Shown here: piece by piece, positions 8,886 through 16,458 of the stretch
How positions within the stretch are numbered: the stretch's first letter is position 1
Layout: every line of letters starts with the position of its first letter
Assembly (NCBI GenBank): GCA_964400785.1
Contig: CAYNWB010000034.1
Location: forward strand, 1 to 22,885
Reading direction: 5' to 3'
Length of the DNA: 22,885 bases
Source of the DNA: CAVQGZ01 sp964400785
Lineage (GTDB): Bacteria; Actinomycetota; Actinomycetes; Jiangellales; Jiangellaceae
Position numbers and translations under genes: made by a program
The notes under the pieces: generated by a model
Told to the model about the DNA's origin: nothing
Databases searched by the model: none
The model's input: the letters and a program-made list of their open reading frames with translations, nothing else

Positions 8886-9842
8886 TCAGCGCTTGCCGAG
8901 CTCCTCGGCAAGCGCGGGCAGGACAGTGTGCAGGTCGCCGACCAGACCGAAGTCGGCGATCTCGAAGATGGGCGCCTTCGGATCCTTGTTGACGGCGACG
9001 ATGGTCTTGCTGCCTTGCATGCCGGCGCGGTGCTGGATGGCCCCGGAGATGCCGACGGCGAGGTAGAGCTGGGGGGCGACCGTCTTGCCGGTCTGCCCCA
9101 CCTGGAACTCGTGCCCGTACCAGCCCATGTCGGTGGCGGCCCGCGACGCGGCGACCGCCGCACCGAGCGCGTCGGCCACCTGCTCGAGGACGGCGAACGA
9201 CTCCTCCGACCCCATGCCTCGGCCTCCGGCCACCACGATGGCGGCATCGGTCAGGTCCGGACGCCCGCTGCTCTGCTTGGCCGTACGGCCCGTGACCTTC
9301 GCCGCACGGGCAAGGTCGCTGAAGGCGACCTCGACGGTCTGGGCCACTGGATCGGTCGGGGCCGGCTCGGGGGTGGCGGAGTTCGGACGCACGGTGATCA
9401 CCGGGGTGCCCGAGGTGACCACGCTGTCGGCCAGCCAGGTGCCGGAGAAGACCGACTGGGTCACCACGGGTCCGGCGTCGCCGGGTGTGATGTCGACGGC
9501 GTCGGTGATGATGCCCGAGTCGAGGGCGACGGCGACCCGGCCGGCGATCTCCTTGCCGTCGGGTCCGGAGGTGACGAGCACGGCGACAGGATCGACCTGT
9601 CGCGCGACCTCGGTGACCGCCTCGGCGGCAGGCACGACGAGGTAGTCGTCGAGCTCGGCCGCGTCGACGACGCGGACGTCACCGGCGCCGTACTCGCCGA
9701 GAGTCGCGACGGTGGCGTCATCAGCTGCTCCGAGCACGACGGCTACAGGCTCGCCGAGGCGACGGGCAAGGGTGAGAAGCTCGAGGGTGGGCTTGCGGAC
9801 CGTGCCGTCCGTCCGCTCGACCAGGACGAGTACTGCTGCCAC
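8886..9842 (-). CDS. etfA: electron transfer flavoprotein alpha subunit
   Basis: 318 residues from a GTG start with an AAAGGCAG site upstream. EtfA binds FAD and, with EtfB, shuttles electrons from acyl-CoA dehydrogenases to a membrane acceptor. The C-terminal FAD domain is clear: AGGRGMGSEE near 205-214, the GQTGKTVAPQLYLAVGISGA stretch at 249-268 followed by IQHRAGM, and NKDPKAPIFEIADFGLVGD at 285-303. Length is normal for the family. It lies 16 bases after etfB and 63 bases before etfD, all on the same strand. Its close linkage with EtfD and a dehydrogenase suggests a complete electron-transfer module. Confidence 0.96.
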   Translation of the reverse strand: MAAVLVLVERTDGTVRKPTLELLTLARRLGEPVAVVLGAADDATVATLGEYGAGDVRVVDAAELDDYLVVPAAEAVTEVARQVDPVAVLVTSGPDGKEIAGRVAVALDSGIITDAVDITPGDAGPVVTQSVFSGTWLADSVVTSGTPVITVRPNSATPEPAPTDPVAQTVEVAFSDLARAAKVTGRTAKQSSGRPDLTDAAIVVAGGRGMGSEESFAVLEQVADALGAAVAASRAATDMGWYGHEFQVGQTGKTVAPQLYLAVGISGAIQHRAGMQGSKTIVAVNKDPKAPIFEIADFGLVGDLHTVLPALAEELGKR

Positions 9843-9858
9843 GAGGACTGCCTTTCGA

Positions 9859-10641
9859 TCAGATGAACTTGCTGGCTGCCAGGAAGTCGGCGATCTGGAC
9901 CGCTCCGTCCCCTTCGTCTGTCACCACGGTGCCGGCCTGCTTGGCAGGACGGACGGCGGCCGAACGGGTCACCGACTTCGCGGCACCCGAGCCGACCACC
10001 GCTGCGTCGAGGCCGAGGTCGGCGAGCTTGTAGGTCGTGACCGGCTTCTTCTTGCCGGCCATGATTCCTTTGAACGACGGGTACCGGGCCTCGCCCGTCT
10101 GGTCGGTGACCGACACGACGGCGGGCAGTGTCGCCTCCACGTCCTGCGACCCGGTGTCGGAGTCGCGTCGGATGCGTACGGTCGAGCCGTCGACCTCCAA
10201 CGCGGCGGCGAACGTGACCTGAGGCACGCCCAGGCGTGCTGCCAGCATCGACGGCACGACCGACATCTCCGCGTCCGTGGACGCCATGCCCGTCAGCACC
10301 AGGTCGACATCGCCGATGGTCTCGATCGCCGCGGCCAGCACGAGCGACGTGGCCATGGCGTCCGAGCCGTGCAGGGCATCGTCGAACACGTGCACCCCGC
10401 TCGTCCCACCCATCGCCAGGGCCTTGCGCAGCCCGTCCACCGCCTTGGCCGGACCCATCGTGACGTAGACGATCTCGGCGTCCAGGCCCTTCTCGGTGAG
10501 CTGGAGCGCCTGCTCGACGGCGTACTCGTCGAGCTCGGACAGCCGACCCTCGACGCCGGCCCGGTCCAGGGTCAGGTCGTCGGCGTAGGTCCAAGTCGCC
10601 GTCGGTTCGGGGACGTACTTGACGAGCACAGCGATCTTCAT
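9859..10641 (-). CDS. etfB: electron transfer flavoprotein beta subunit
   Basis: 260 residues from ATG, with GGAAGG about 13 bases upstream. It forms the ETF heterodimer with EtfA and normally carries AMP. It starts MKIAVLVKYVPEPTA, typical of EtfB. It has GMASTDAEMSVVPSMLAARL, matching the actinobacterial nucleotide-binding region, and ends with the family signature region ARYPSFKGIMAGKKKP. It is the first gene of the minus-strand operon and diverges from the methyltransferase gene across about 190 bases that must hold the operon promoter. Confidence 0.96.
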   Translation of the reverse strand: MKIAVLVKYVPEPTATWTYADDLTLDRAGVEGRLSELDEYAVEQALQLTEKGLDAEIVYVTMGPAKAVDGLRKALAMGGTSGVHVFDDALHGSDAMATSLVLAAAIETIGDVDLVLTGMASTDAEMSVVPSMLAARLGVPQVTFAAALEVDGSTVRIRRDSDTGSQDVEATLPAVVSVTDQTGEARYPSFKGIMAGKKKPVTTYKLADLGLDAAVVGSGAAKSVTRSAAVRPAKQAGTVVTDEGDGAVQIADFLAASKFI

Positions 10642-10683
10642 GGGCGTGCGGTGACCTTCCGGCTCGGGATGGGACTGAGGTGA

Positions 10684-10689
10684 ACGCTA
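10684..10689 (-). promoter_or_regulatory. candidate -10 element for the etfB operon
   Basis: On the minus strand the bases read TAGCGT, fitting the actinobacterial TAnnnT -10 pattern, 42 bases before the etfB ATG. No convincing -35 hexamer lies 16-18 bases further upstream, so the call is tentative. Confidence 0.3.
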
Positions 10690-10830
10690 GACAACCAGCA
10701 GCACCCCATGCGTCGCCATAGTCCCTCGCGTCGTGGGACCTTCGACACGATACTGACCGGTAAACCGCGTCACGGGCTGCCGCGGCAGGCGGCGCTACTG
10801 TTCGCGACACACGTCGACGAAGGGGGACCG

Positions 10831-11706
10831 GTGAGCGAGGCCGCGGACGCGGTGGGTGTGCTGGCTGCCTCGTGGCAGTCGCTGGTGGCAGCCCAGGGCC
10901 GGCTGCACGACGTCCGGGACCGGGCGCACCGCAACTTCGACGGGGGAGACGCGGGCCACCAGTGGGACCACGGACTGGTGGTGCGGCACGCGGTGAACTA
11001 CGCCGTCGCGGTGCACCTGGCGTCCACCGTGCGCGACCCCGGCCCCCTCATCGACGTCGGGGCCGGGGCGGGGGGGTTCTCGGTCTGGGCGGCCCGGGCG
11101 CTGGATCGCGCCCTGGTGATCGTGGACCAGGACGCCGGACACCGAGACCTTGCCGCACGCGCCTTCCCCGACGTCGCCGTGCACGCATCGACCGCGGGGC
11201 TGGCACCAGCGCCGGTAGTGCTGGCCATGGAGGTGATCGAGCACGTACGGCGTGAGCGCCAGCCGGCCTTCATCGCCGACGTGGCGAGCCTGGTGCACCC
11301 CGGGGGAGTGCTCGTCATGTCGACCCCGGACGAGTCCGGCTACTGGGGCGGCTGGTCGGGTTACCCCCCGCACATCTCAACGCTCGATGCCGACGCACTC
11401 GGGGGATTGCTGCACGACCAGCTGCCGGGGTGGGACGTCCAGGTGCTACGGATCGACGGACCCGGCTTCAGCCTGTCGACCCTGGGCCGGGTCGGCGTCC
11501 CTGTCGCCAACCGACTGTGGGGTGCCGTCGAGGACGGCCTGCCGAGGGTGGCTCACGAGCTGTCGTACCGGATGAACCAGCTCGGCCGTCGGCGCAGCGA
11601 CCCGGGAGCGCCAGACCCGGGCGCGTTCAGGGTGTCCGCCGCCTCCTCCGGCTCCGGCACAGGGCTGGTGGCCGCCGCGAGACGGCCGGCCGGCGCGACG
11701 TCCTAG
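10831..11706 (+). CDS. class I SAM-dependent methyltransferase
   Basis: 291 residues from a GTG at 10831, chosen because AAGGGGGACCG directly precedes it; an in-frame ATG at 10708 would add 41 residues without a ribosome site or family similarity. The SAM-binding motif I is LIDVGAGAGG at 73-82, an acidic residue ends the next strand (VIVDQD, about 97-102), LAMEVIEHV (131-139) corresponds to the post-II region, and LVHPGGVLVMSTP (155-167) to motif III. This is the Methyltransf_11/23, UbiG-like layout. The substrate cannot be told. It is a single plus-strand gene between divergent etfB and a convergent flavoprotein gene. The C-terminal 30 residues are rich in Gly, Ser and Ala and look disordered. 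Confidence 0.85.
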   Translation: MSEAADAVGVLAASWQSLVAAQGRLHDVRDRAHRNFDGGDAGHQWDHGLVVRHAVNYAVAVHLASTVRDPGPLIDVGAGAGGFSVWAARALDRALVIVDQDAGHRDLAARAFPDVAVHASTAGLAPAPVVLAMEVIEHVRRERQPAFIADVASLVHPGGVLVMSTPDESGYWGGWSGYPPHISTLDADALGGLLHDQLPGWDVQVLRIDGPGFSLSTLGRVGVPVANRLWGAVEDGLPRVAHELSYRMNQLGRRRSDPGAPDPGAFRVSAASSGSGTGLVAAARRPAGATS

Positions 11707-11722
11707 CTGCCCTGGACAGCCC

Positions 11723-12334
11723 TCAGTCGTGGAATCCGCGGTGGTAGGGGAACTCCTTGGTCTGGTGCACGGCGGCGACACGCCCAGGGTGCACGTAGGC
11801 GAGCAGCGGCGAGGTCTGGGCACCGTCGAGCCCGTCGTCGGCGCGGTCGCGCAGCACCCGCTCCGAGGCGTAGGCGGCCAGCACCCGACCGACCACGAGA
11901 CTGCTGCCGTCGAGGTCGTCGACGACGCGGTCGAGGCCGCACTCCAGGTGCACGCGGCAGCCGTCCACCAGCACGCCGTCGATGACGTGCGCCGGTGACA
12001 GGCTCATCAGGTCGAGGGTGGGCTTGTCGCCGTGAGCGTCGCGCGGCGCCGCTGCCAGGCTCGTCTGCACCACCATCTCCGGCGAGGGGAAGCCGACCGT
12101 GAACGAGCCTCGGGCGACGGCGTTGCGGTAGGTCGCGTGCTGGTTCGAGCAGACGAAGCCGAACAGCGACCCGTGCCCGAGGGGCATCGCCTGGTGCTTG
12201 GGCGCGATGTCGGGGGAGCCGTCGGGCTCGATCGTCCCCACAAGTACCAACGGTGCGAGGGTGTAGAAGGCGTCCCAGATGCCCTCGCTCGGGTTCAGCG
12301 GCACGTATCGGCTCGGCTGCGTGGACGTCGTCAT
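11723..12334 (-). CDS. flavin reductase-like FMN split-barrel protein
   Basis: 203 residues from ATG with AAGGGG upstream. The fold family (flavin reductase-like / DIM6-NTAB) is suggested by LVLVGTIEPDGSPDIAPKHQ at 29-48 followed by GFVCSNQHATYRNAVARGSF and EMVVQTSLAA, which form the FMN-binding barrel, then an acidic dimer region with LECGLDRVVDD. Such proteins reduce flavins or use bound FMN in oxidations; the exact reaction is unknown. It lies 28 bases after a DUF3445 gene on the same strand, so the two are likely co-transcribed. It converges on the methyltransferase gene with only 16 bases between, and no terminator hairpin was seen there. Confidence 0.8.
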   Translation of the reverse strand: MTTSTQPSRYVPLNPSEGIWDAFYTLAPLVLVGTIEPDGSPDIAPKHQAMPLGHGSLFGFVCSNQHATYRNAVARGSFTVGFPSPEMVVQTSLAAAPRDAHGDKPTLDLMSLSPAHVIDGVLVDGCRVHLECGLDRVVDDLDGSSLVVGRVLAAYASERVLRDRADDGLDGAQTSPLLAYVHPGRVAAVHQTKEFPYHRGFHD

Positions 12335-12362
12335 CGGGGGCCCCTTCTCGGCTGGTCCGAAC

Positions 12363-13214
12363 CTATCCCGCCACGCCCCTCAAGTCCGGGTGGTGCTCGA
12401 GCGTGTCGACCAGCCACCCGAGCATGCCCTGCCACCCCTTGTAGGCGGCGAGGTCAGCCGGGCACGTCCGCAGGGTGGCGGCGAGGTCGCGAGCGAGCGT
12501 CGGGTCGGCAGCCACCTCGGCCAGGTTGGCCCGGTACGTACGGATCGTGAAGAGCACAGCGTCGGTCCGCGGCAGGCGGCGCAGGGTCTGTCGCTCCACC
12601 CGCAGGGTGAGCTGCTCGAGGCCGGCGTCGAGGTCTGAGCGAGGCCCGTCGGGGGCGTCGGGCTGGAACAGCGCCGGGTCGTCGAGCAGGGTCCAGTTGA
12701 GTCGCCAGAGCGGCCGCTGCACGGCCAGCCGGTCGAGGCTGCGGTCGACCACGGTCGAGATGGTGGGCTCGTACCCGGGCACCGGAGCATGGATCTCGGC
12801 GACGGTCGCCCCCAGCTTCTGCGCCAGACGCCACCGGGACGGCGCGCACACCGAGGCAGCCGTCAGCACCCACTGACCGCTGTCGCGGGTCAGCACGCAC
12901 AGGTCCTCCTGCACCAGCCGACCGGCAGCGTCGACGGGATGCAGGCCGGTGGGCACGATGGCGGCGAGCGTCGGGTGGTGCTCGGCCATCCAGCTCCGCA
13001 CGAGCTCGTAGGTCTCGACCGAGGCCTGCCACCCCGCAGGTAGGTGGGCGACGACCTCGTCGTGGCGGTGCCGCAGCAGCCTGCCCTTCTCGTCGAGGTC
13101 CGCGGCGTAGGCGTCGTCGACCTCGAGCCAACGGTCGAGGTCGAGGGGGCGCAGCCCGAGGCTCATCCGCATCGGTCGCCCGTCGATCGGCACGTACGGC
13201 ACCGGCACAGCCAC
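12363..13214 (-). CDS. DUF3445 haem-dependent oxidative N-demethylase family protein
   Basis: 283 residues if started at the GTG at 13214, which has an AAGG element about 9 bases upstream. A longer reading frame continues upstream but overlaps the divergent cardiolipin synthase gene and loses similarity. Family features are RMSLGLRPLDLDRWLEVDD near the start, LVQEDLCVL, the stretch from TAASVCAPSRWRLAQKLG to IHAPVPGYE, VVDRSLDRL, and near the C-terminus ERQTLRRLPRTDAVLFTIRTY. The family includes DmmA, the catalytic subunit of dimethylamine monooxygenase, which uses haem to demethylate secondary amines. No DmmB or DmmC neighbours are visible; the next gene is an FMN protein that might supply electrons (inference). 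The substrate is unknown. Confidence 0.82.
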   Translation of the reverse strand: MAVPVPYVPIDGRPMRMSLGLRPLDLDRWLEVDDAYAADLDEKGRLLRHRHDEVVAHLPAGWQASVETYELVRSWMAEHHPTLAAIVPTGLHPVDAAGRLVQEDLCVLTRDSGQWVLTAASVCAPSRWRLAQKLGATVAEIHAPVPGYEPTISTVVDRSLDRLAVQRPLWRLNWTLLDDPALFQPDAPDGPRSDLDAGLEQLTLRVERQTLRRLPRTDAVLFTIRTYRANLAEVAADPTLARDLAATLRTCPADLAAYKGWQGMLGWLVDTLEHHPDLRGVAG

Positions 13215-13256
13215 GACCCAACCTTGCGCCCCGGGACCAGGCCCGGTCAAAGCCGT

Positions 13257-13262
13257 TACCGT
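13257..13262 (+). promoter_or_regulatory. candidate -10 element for leaderless cls
   Basis: TACCGT fits TAnnnT and ends 6 bases before the GTG at 13269. No ribosome binding site lies between, so transcription probably starts at or very near the start codon, a common arrangement in actinobacteria. No clear -35 is visible. Confidence 0.4.
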
Positions 13263-13268
13263 TGCGAC

Positions 13269-13922
13269 GTGACCGCCCCGCACGAGCCGTCCCGTCGCGA
13301 GCTCGACCTCGAGCGGTACGACATCACCACCGACCGCGTGCTGACGATCCCCAACCTTCTGTCGTTCGCCCGGATCGCCCTCGTCCCGCTGTTCCTCTGG
13401 CTGCTGCTGGGTCCTCGAGAGACGTGGGCCGACCTGCTGGCGCTGTTCATCCTCGGCCTGTCGGCGTTCACGGACTGGTTGGACGGCTACCTCGCGCGCC
13501 GGTGGAACCAGATCAGCCGTGTCGGACAGCTGCTGGACCCGGTCGCCGACCGTCTCTACATCGTCGCCACGGTGGTCGCGTTCGTCGTCCGCGACATCAT
13601 CCCGTGGTGGTTCGCCGCCCTCATCGTGCTGCGCGACCTCGTGCTGGCCCTGGTCATCCCCGTGCTGCGCCGGTACGGGCTGGGCCCGCTGCCCGTGCAC
13701 TTCCTCGGCAAGGCTGCGACGTTCAACCTGCTCTACGCGCTCCCGCTGCTGCTGCTCGGCCAGTTCGAGGGCGGTCTGGGCATGGTGGCGCTGGTGTTCG
13801 GCTGGGCCTTCGCCATCTGGGGCGCTGGGCTGTACTGGGTGGCCGCCGGGCTGTACCTCGACCAGGCGCGGCGGCAGATCCGGCTCCAGCGGGCCGTGAC
13901 GACGGGCAGCGACGGGCCATGA
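13269..13922 (+). CDS. cls: CDP-alcohol phosphatidyltransferase, cardiolipin synthase type
   Basis: 217 residues. The signature DG-x2-AR-x8-G-x3-D-x3-D is complete: Asp72, Gly73, Ala76, Arg77, Gly86, Asp90, Asp94. Several membrane segments flank it (about 34-47, 55-70, 95-110, 115-130, 150-165, 170-195). It occupies the position of Rv1822 (pgsA2) in M. tuberculosis and of S. coelicolor SCO1389, shown to be a eukaryotic-like cardiolipin synthase that joins CDP-diacylglycerol and phosphatidylglycerol. A phosphatidylglycerophosphate synthase role is the alternative. The GTG at 13269 lacks a ribosome site and may be leaderless. The stop overlaps the next start by 4 bases (ATGA), so the two genes are translationally coupled. 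Confidence 0.85.
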   Translation: MTAPHEPSRRELDLERYDITTDRVLTIPNLLSFARIALVPLFLWLLLGPRETWADLLALFILGLSAFTDWLDGYLARRWNQISRVGQLLDPVADRLYIVATVVAFVVRDIIPWWFAALIVLRDLVLALVIPVLRRYGLGPLPVHFLGKAATFNLLYALPLLLLGQFEGGLGMVALVFGWAFAIWGAGLYWVAAGLYLDQARRQIRLQRAVTTGSDGP

Positions 13923-16429
13923 TCCCCGCGGTCGTCATGGCCGGGGGAGAGGGCACCCGTCTGCGGCCACTGACGACCAGCCTGCCCAAGCCGCTGCTCC
14001 CGGTGCTCAACCGCCCGATGCTCGAGCACGTGCTGCGTCTGCTGCGCCGCCACGAGGTGACCGAGGTCGTCATCACGGTCGCCTTCCTGGCCCCGCTGGT
14101 GCGCTCCTACACCGGTGACGGCAGCGACCTGGGCATGCGGCTGCGGTACGCGACCGAGGACGAGCCCCTCGGCACCGCCGGCAGCGTCAAGAACGCGGAG
14201 GCCTCACTGTCCGGCGGGCCGTTCCTCGTGCTCTCCGGGGACGCGATCACCGACATCGACCTGACGGCCATGATCGAGCAGCACCGCAGCAGGGGTTCGG
14301 TCGTCACGGTCGGCCTGGCCCACGTGAGCGACCCGGTCGAGTACGGAGGCGTGGTTCTCGACGACGACGGTCGCGTGGTTCGGCTGGTCGAGAAGCCCGG
14401 CTGGGGCCGGGTGGTGTCCGACGTGGTCAACACCGGCATCTACGTGATGGAGCCCGAGGTGCTCGCGGACCTGCCCGCCGGCACGCGTCTGGACTGGTCT
14501 GCCGACGTCATCCCGGACCTGCTCGCCCGCGGTCGCCGCGTGGACGGATTCGTCTCGACGGCCTACTGGGAGGACGTGGGGACGCTCGAGCGCTACCGAT
14601 CGGTCCAGTCCGACGCCCTGACGGGTCGGGTGCGCCTCGACATCCCCGGGTTCGAGGTGTCGGCGGGGGTGTGGATGTCGGAGGGCGCCGAGGTCGACCC
14701 GGACGCGACGGTGGCGGCACCGGTGCTGCTGGGTCGCAACGTCAAGCTCGAGGCCGGAGCGGTCGTGCGTGGCCCGACCGTGCTGGGCGACAACACGCTG
14801 GTGCGGGCCGGGGCCGTGCTGCAGCGGTGCGTGGTGCAGGAGAACGCCTACATCGGCGAACGGGCGGCACTGCACGGCTGCCTCGTCGGGCGCAACGTGG
14901 AGGCCGGTCGCTCGGCCCGACTCGAGGAGGGCGTGGTCGTGGGCAACGACTGCGTCATCGAGGAGGAGGCCGTGCTCGGCACCGACGTGCGGGTGTTCCC
15001 GGCGAAGACGATCGAGGCCGGAGCGGTCGTACGGCAGAGCGTCATCTGGGAGGCGCGGGGCCGTCGGTCGCTGTTCGGTGCGCGCGGGGTCACCGGGATC
15101 CTCAACGTCGAGATCACCCCGGAGCTGGTCGTGCGCCTGACCAGTGCTTTCGCCTCCACCATGCCCAAGGGCTCGACGGTGGTCATCGCTCGCGACCTCT
15201 CGCGCGGCGCGCGGGCGCTCAAGCGCGCGGTCAGCGCAGCGCTCACCGCCTCGGCCCTGGAGGTCGTGGACCTGGAGCTGACCCCGCTGCCCGTCGCGCG
15301 TCACGTCACGTCGGCCATCGGGGATGCCGGCATCGTGGTGCGCACGACCCCGGGCGAGCCGGAGAGCATGGACGTGCTGCTGCTGGACGGCACCGGTGTC
15401 GACATCGACGAGCCGACGCGCCGGGCGGTCGACCGGGGGTACGTGCGGCAGGACTTCAGGCGCGCCTTCCCGACCGAGATCGGCGGCCTGTCCTTCCTCG
15501 GTCGCGCGGTCAGCGACTACGTGGCCCACGTGGCACGCACGCTGGCTCTTCCCGAGCCGGACCGCCCTCCCGTACGCGTCGTGGTGGACGCCGGCGGCGG
15601 AGCCGCCGCACTGGCCCTGCCCAGCCTGCTCGGCGTGCTCGGGGCGGACGCGTACGTGGTCAACTCAGCGCTGCGCGCGGCAGTACCGGCCGACCGTCCA
15701 GGCGACGTCGAGGCGGCGATGGGCCGGCTCGGTGACCTGGTCGTCTCGTCCGGCTCCGCGTTCGGCGTGCGCTTCGACTCCGTGGCCGAGCGACTCTGGC
15801 TCGTCGACGACCGGGGGCAGGTCGTCGACGACGACCGTGCGCTGCTCATCATGCTCGACCTGGTGACAGCCGAGGCGTCCGGTGGTGTGGTGGCGATGCC
15901 CGTGTCGGCGACCCGGGTGGCGGAGCAGGTGGCGGCCTTCCACGGCGCGACGATCCGACGGACGCTCGTGGGCGCCGGTGTGTTCGACCATGAGGCGTCC
16001 ACGATCCCCGGTCTGCTGCTGGCCGGGGACGGGGCGGGCTCGTTCGCCGTGCCCGCGGTCGCACCGACGCCGGACGGTCTGGCGGCCTTCTCACGTCTCG
16101 TGTCGCTGGTGGCGGGCACCAGGCTCACCCTGGGCGAGATCGACGAGCGGATACCTCGCAGCACGGTCGTGCACACCGGGGTCAGGACCCCATGGGCAGC
16201 CAAGGGAGCCGTCATGCGCGAGGTCGCCGCAGTTGCCCGCGCGCGTCCGGGTACCACGCTGGACCTGACCGACGGCATCAAGGTGATCGACCCTGACGGG
16301 TCGTGGTTCCTCATGCTTCCCGACCCGGTCGAGGCGTTGATGCGCGTGTGGGCCGAGGCCGCGACCCTGGTCGAGTCCGATGCCCTGCTCCGGCACTGGT
16401 GCCGGGTCATCGAGCGCGCCATTCGCTGA
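13919..16429 (+). CDS. sugar-1-phosphate nucleotidyltransferase fused to a degenerate phosphohexomutase domain
   Basis: 836 residues, similar in size and position to the S. coelicolor protein annotated as mannose-1-phosphate guanylyltransferase. Residues 1-235 form a nucleotidyltransferase: AGGEGTRLRP at 8-17, Lys24 in LPKP, Asp108 in LSGD, VEKP at 157-160, NTGIYVM at 171-177. Residues about 240-375 show hexapeptide-like left-handed helix repeats. Residues about 380-836 match the phosphomannomutase/phosphoglucomutase fold, but the active sites are altered: the TASHNP phosphoserine loop is replaced near 475-485 (RTTPGEPESMD), the DGDGD metal loop reads DSVAE (620-624), the sugar loop reads GDGAGS (703-708), and the phosphate loop reads LPDPVEA (800-806). 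The enzyme probably makes an NDP-sugar while the mutase half is structural or regulatory. Start codon overlaps the cls stop. Confidence 0.85.
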   Translation: MIPAVVMAGGEGTRLRPLTTSLPKPLLPVLNRPMLEHVLRLLRRHEVTEVVITVAFLAPLVRSYTGDGSDLGMRLRYATEDEPLGTAGSVKNAEASLSGGPFLVLSGDAITDIDLTAMIEQHRSRGSVVTVGLAHVSDPVEYGGVVLDDDGRVVRLVEKPGWGRVVSDVVNTGIYVMEPEVLADLPAGTRLDWSADVIPDLLARGRRVDGFVSTAYWEDVGTLERYRSVQSDALTGRVRLDIPGFEVSAGVWMSEGAEVDPDATVAAPVLLGRNVKLEAGAVVRGPTVLGDNTLVRAGAVLQRCVVQENAYIGERAALHGCLVGRNVEAGRSARLEEGVVVGNDCVIEEEAVLGTDVRVFPAKTIEAGAVVRQSVIWEARGRRSLFGARGVTGILNVEITPELVVRLTSAFASTMPKGSTVVIARDLSRGARALKRAVSAALTASALEVVDLELTPLPVARHVTSAIGDAGIVVRTTPGEPESMDVLLLDGTGVDIDEPTRRAVDRGYVRQDFRRAFPTEIGGLSFLGRAVSDYVAHVARTLALPEPDRPPVRVVVDAGGGAAALALPSLLGVLGADAYVVNSALRAAVPADRPGDVEAAMGRLGDLVVSSGSAFGVRFDSVAERLWLVDDRGQVVDDDRALLIMLDLVTAEASGGVVAMPVSATRVAEQVAAFHGATIRRTLVGAGVFDHEASTIPGLLLAGDGAGSFAVPAVAPTPDGLAAFSRLVSLVAGTRLTLGEIDERIPRSTVVHTGVRTPWAAKGAVMREVAAVARARPGTTLDLTDGIKVIDPDGSWFLMLPDPVEALMRVWAEAATLVESDALLRHWCRVIERAIR

Positions 16430-16458
16430 TTGCGGCACGGCGGTGGAACCATGGCCGG

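Noticed and set aside
6999..9866. 955-codon plus-strand open frame across the etf genes
   Set aside because: It lies antisense to etfD and etfA, which have clear motifs. Its residues are rich in Val, Asp, Gly, Arg and His with no domain pattern, as expected opposite GC-rich genes.
10708..10830. Upstream ATG start for the methyltransferase
   Set aside because: The extra 41 residues have no ribosome site and no family similarity, whereas the GTG at 10831 follows AAGGGGG closely.
11707..11722. Possible bidirectional terminator between convergent genes
   Set aside because: The 16-base gap holds no stable hairpin or T-run.
13215..13700. N-terminal extension of the DUF3445 gene to an ATG at 13700
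   Set aside because: It would run antisense through the cardiolipin synthase gene, has low-complexity composition, and family similarity begins just after the GTG at 13214.
14204..15529. 441-codon minus-strand open frame
   Set aside because: Antisense to the nucleotidyltransferase fusion; His/Arg/Asp-rich with no recognisable motif.
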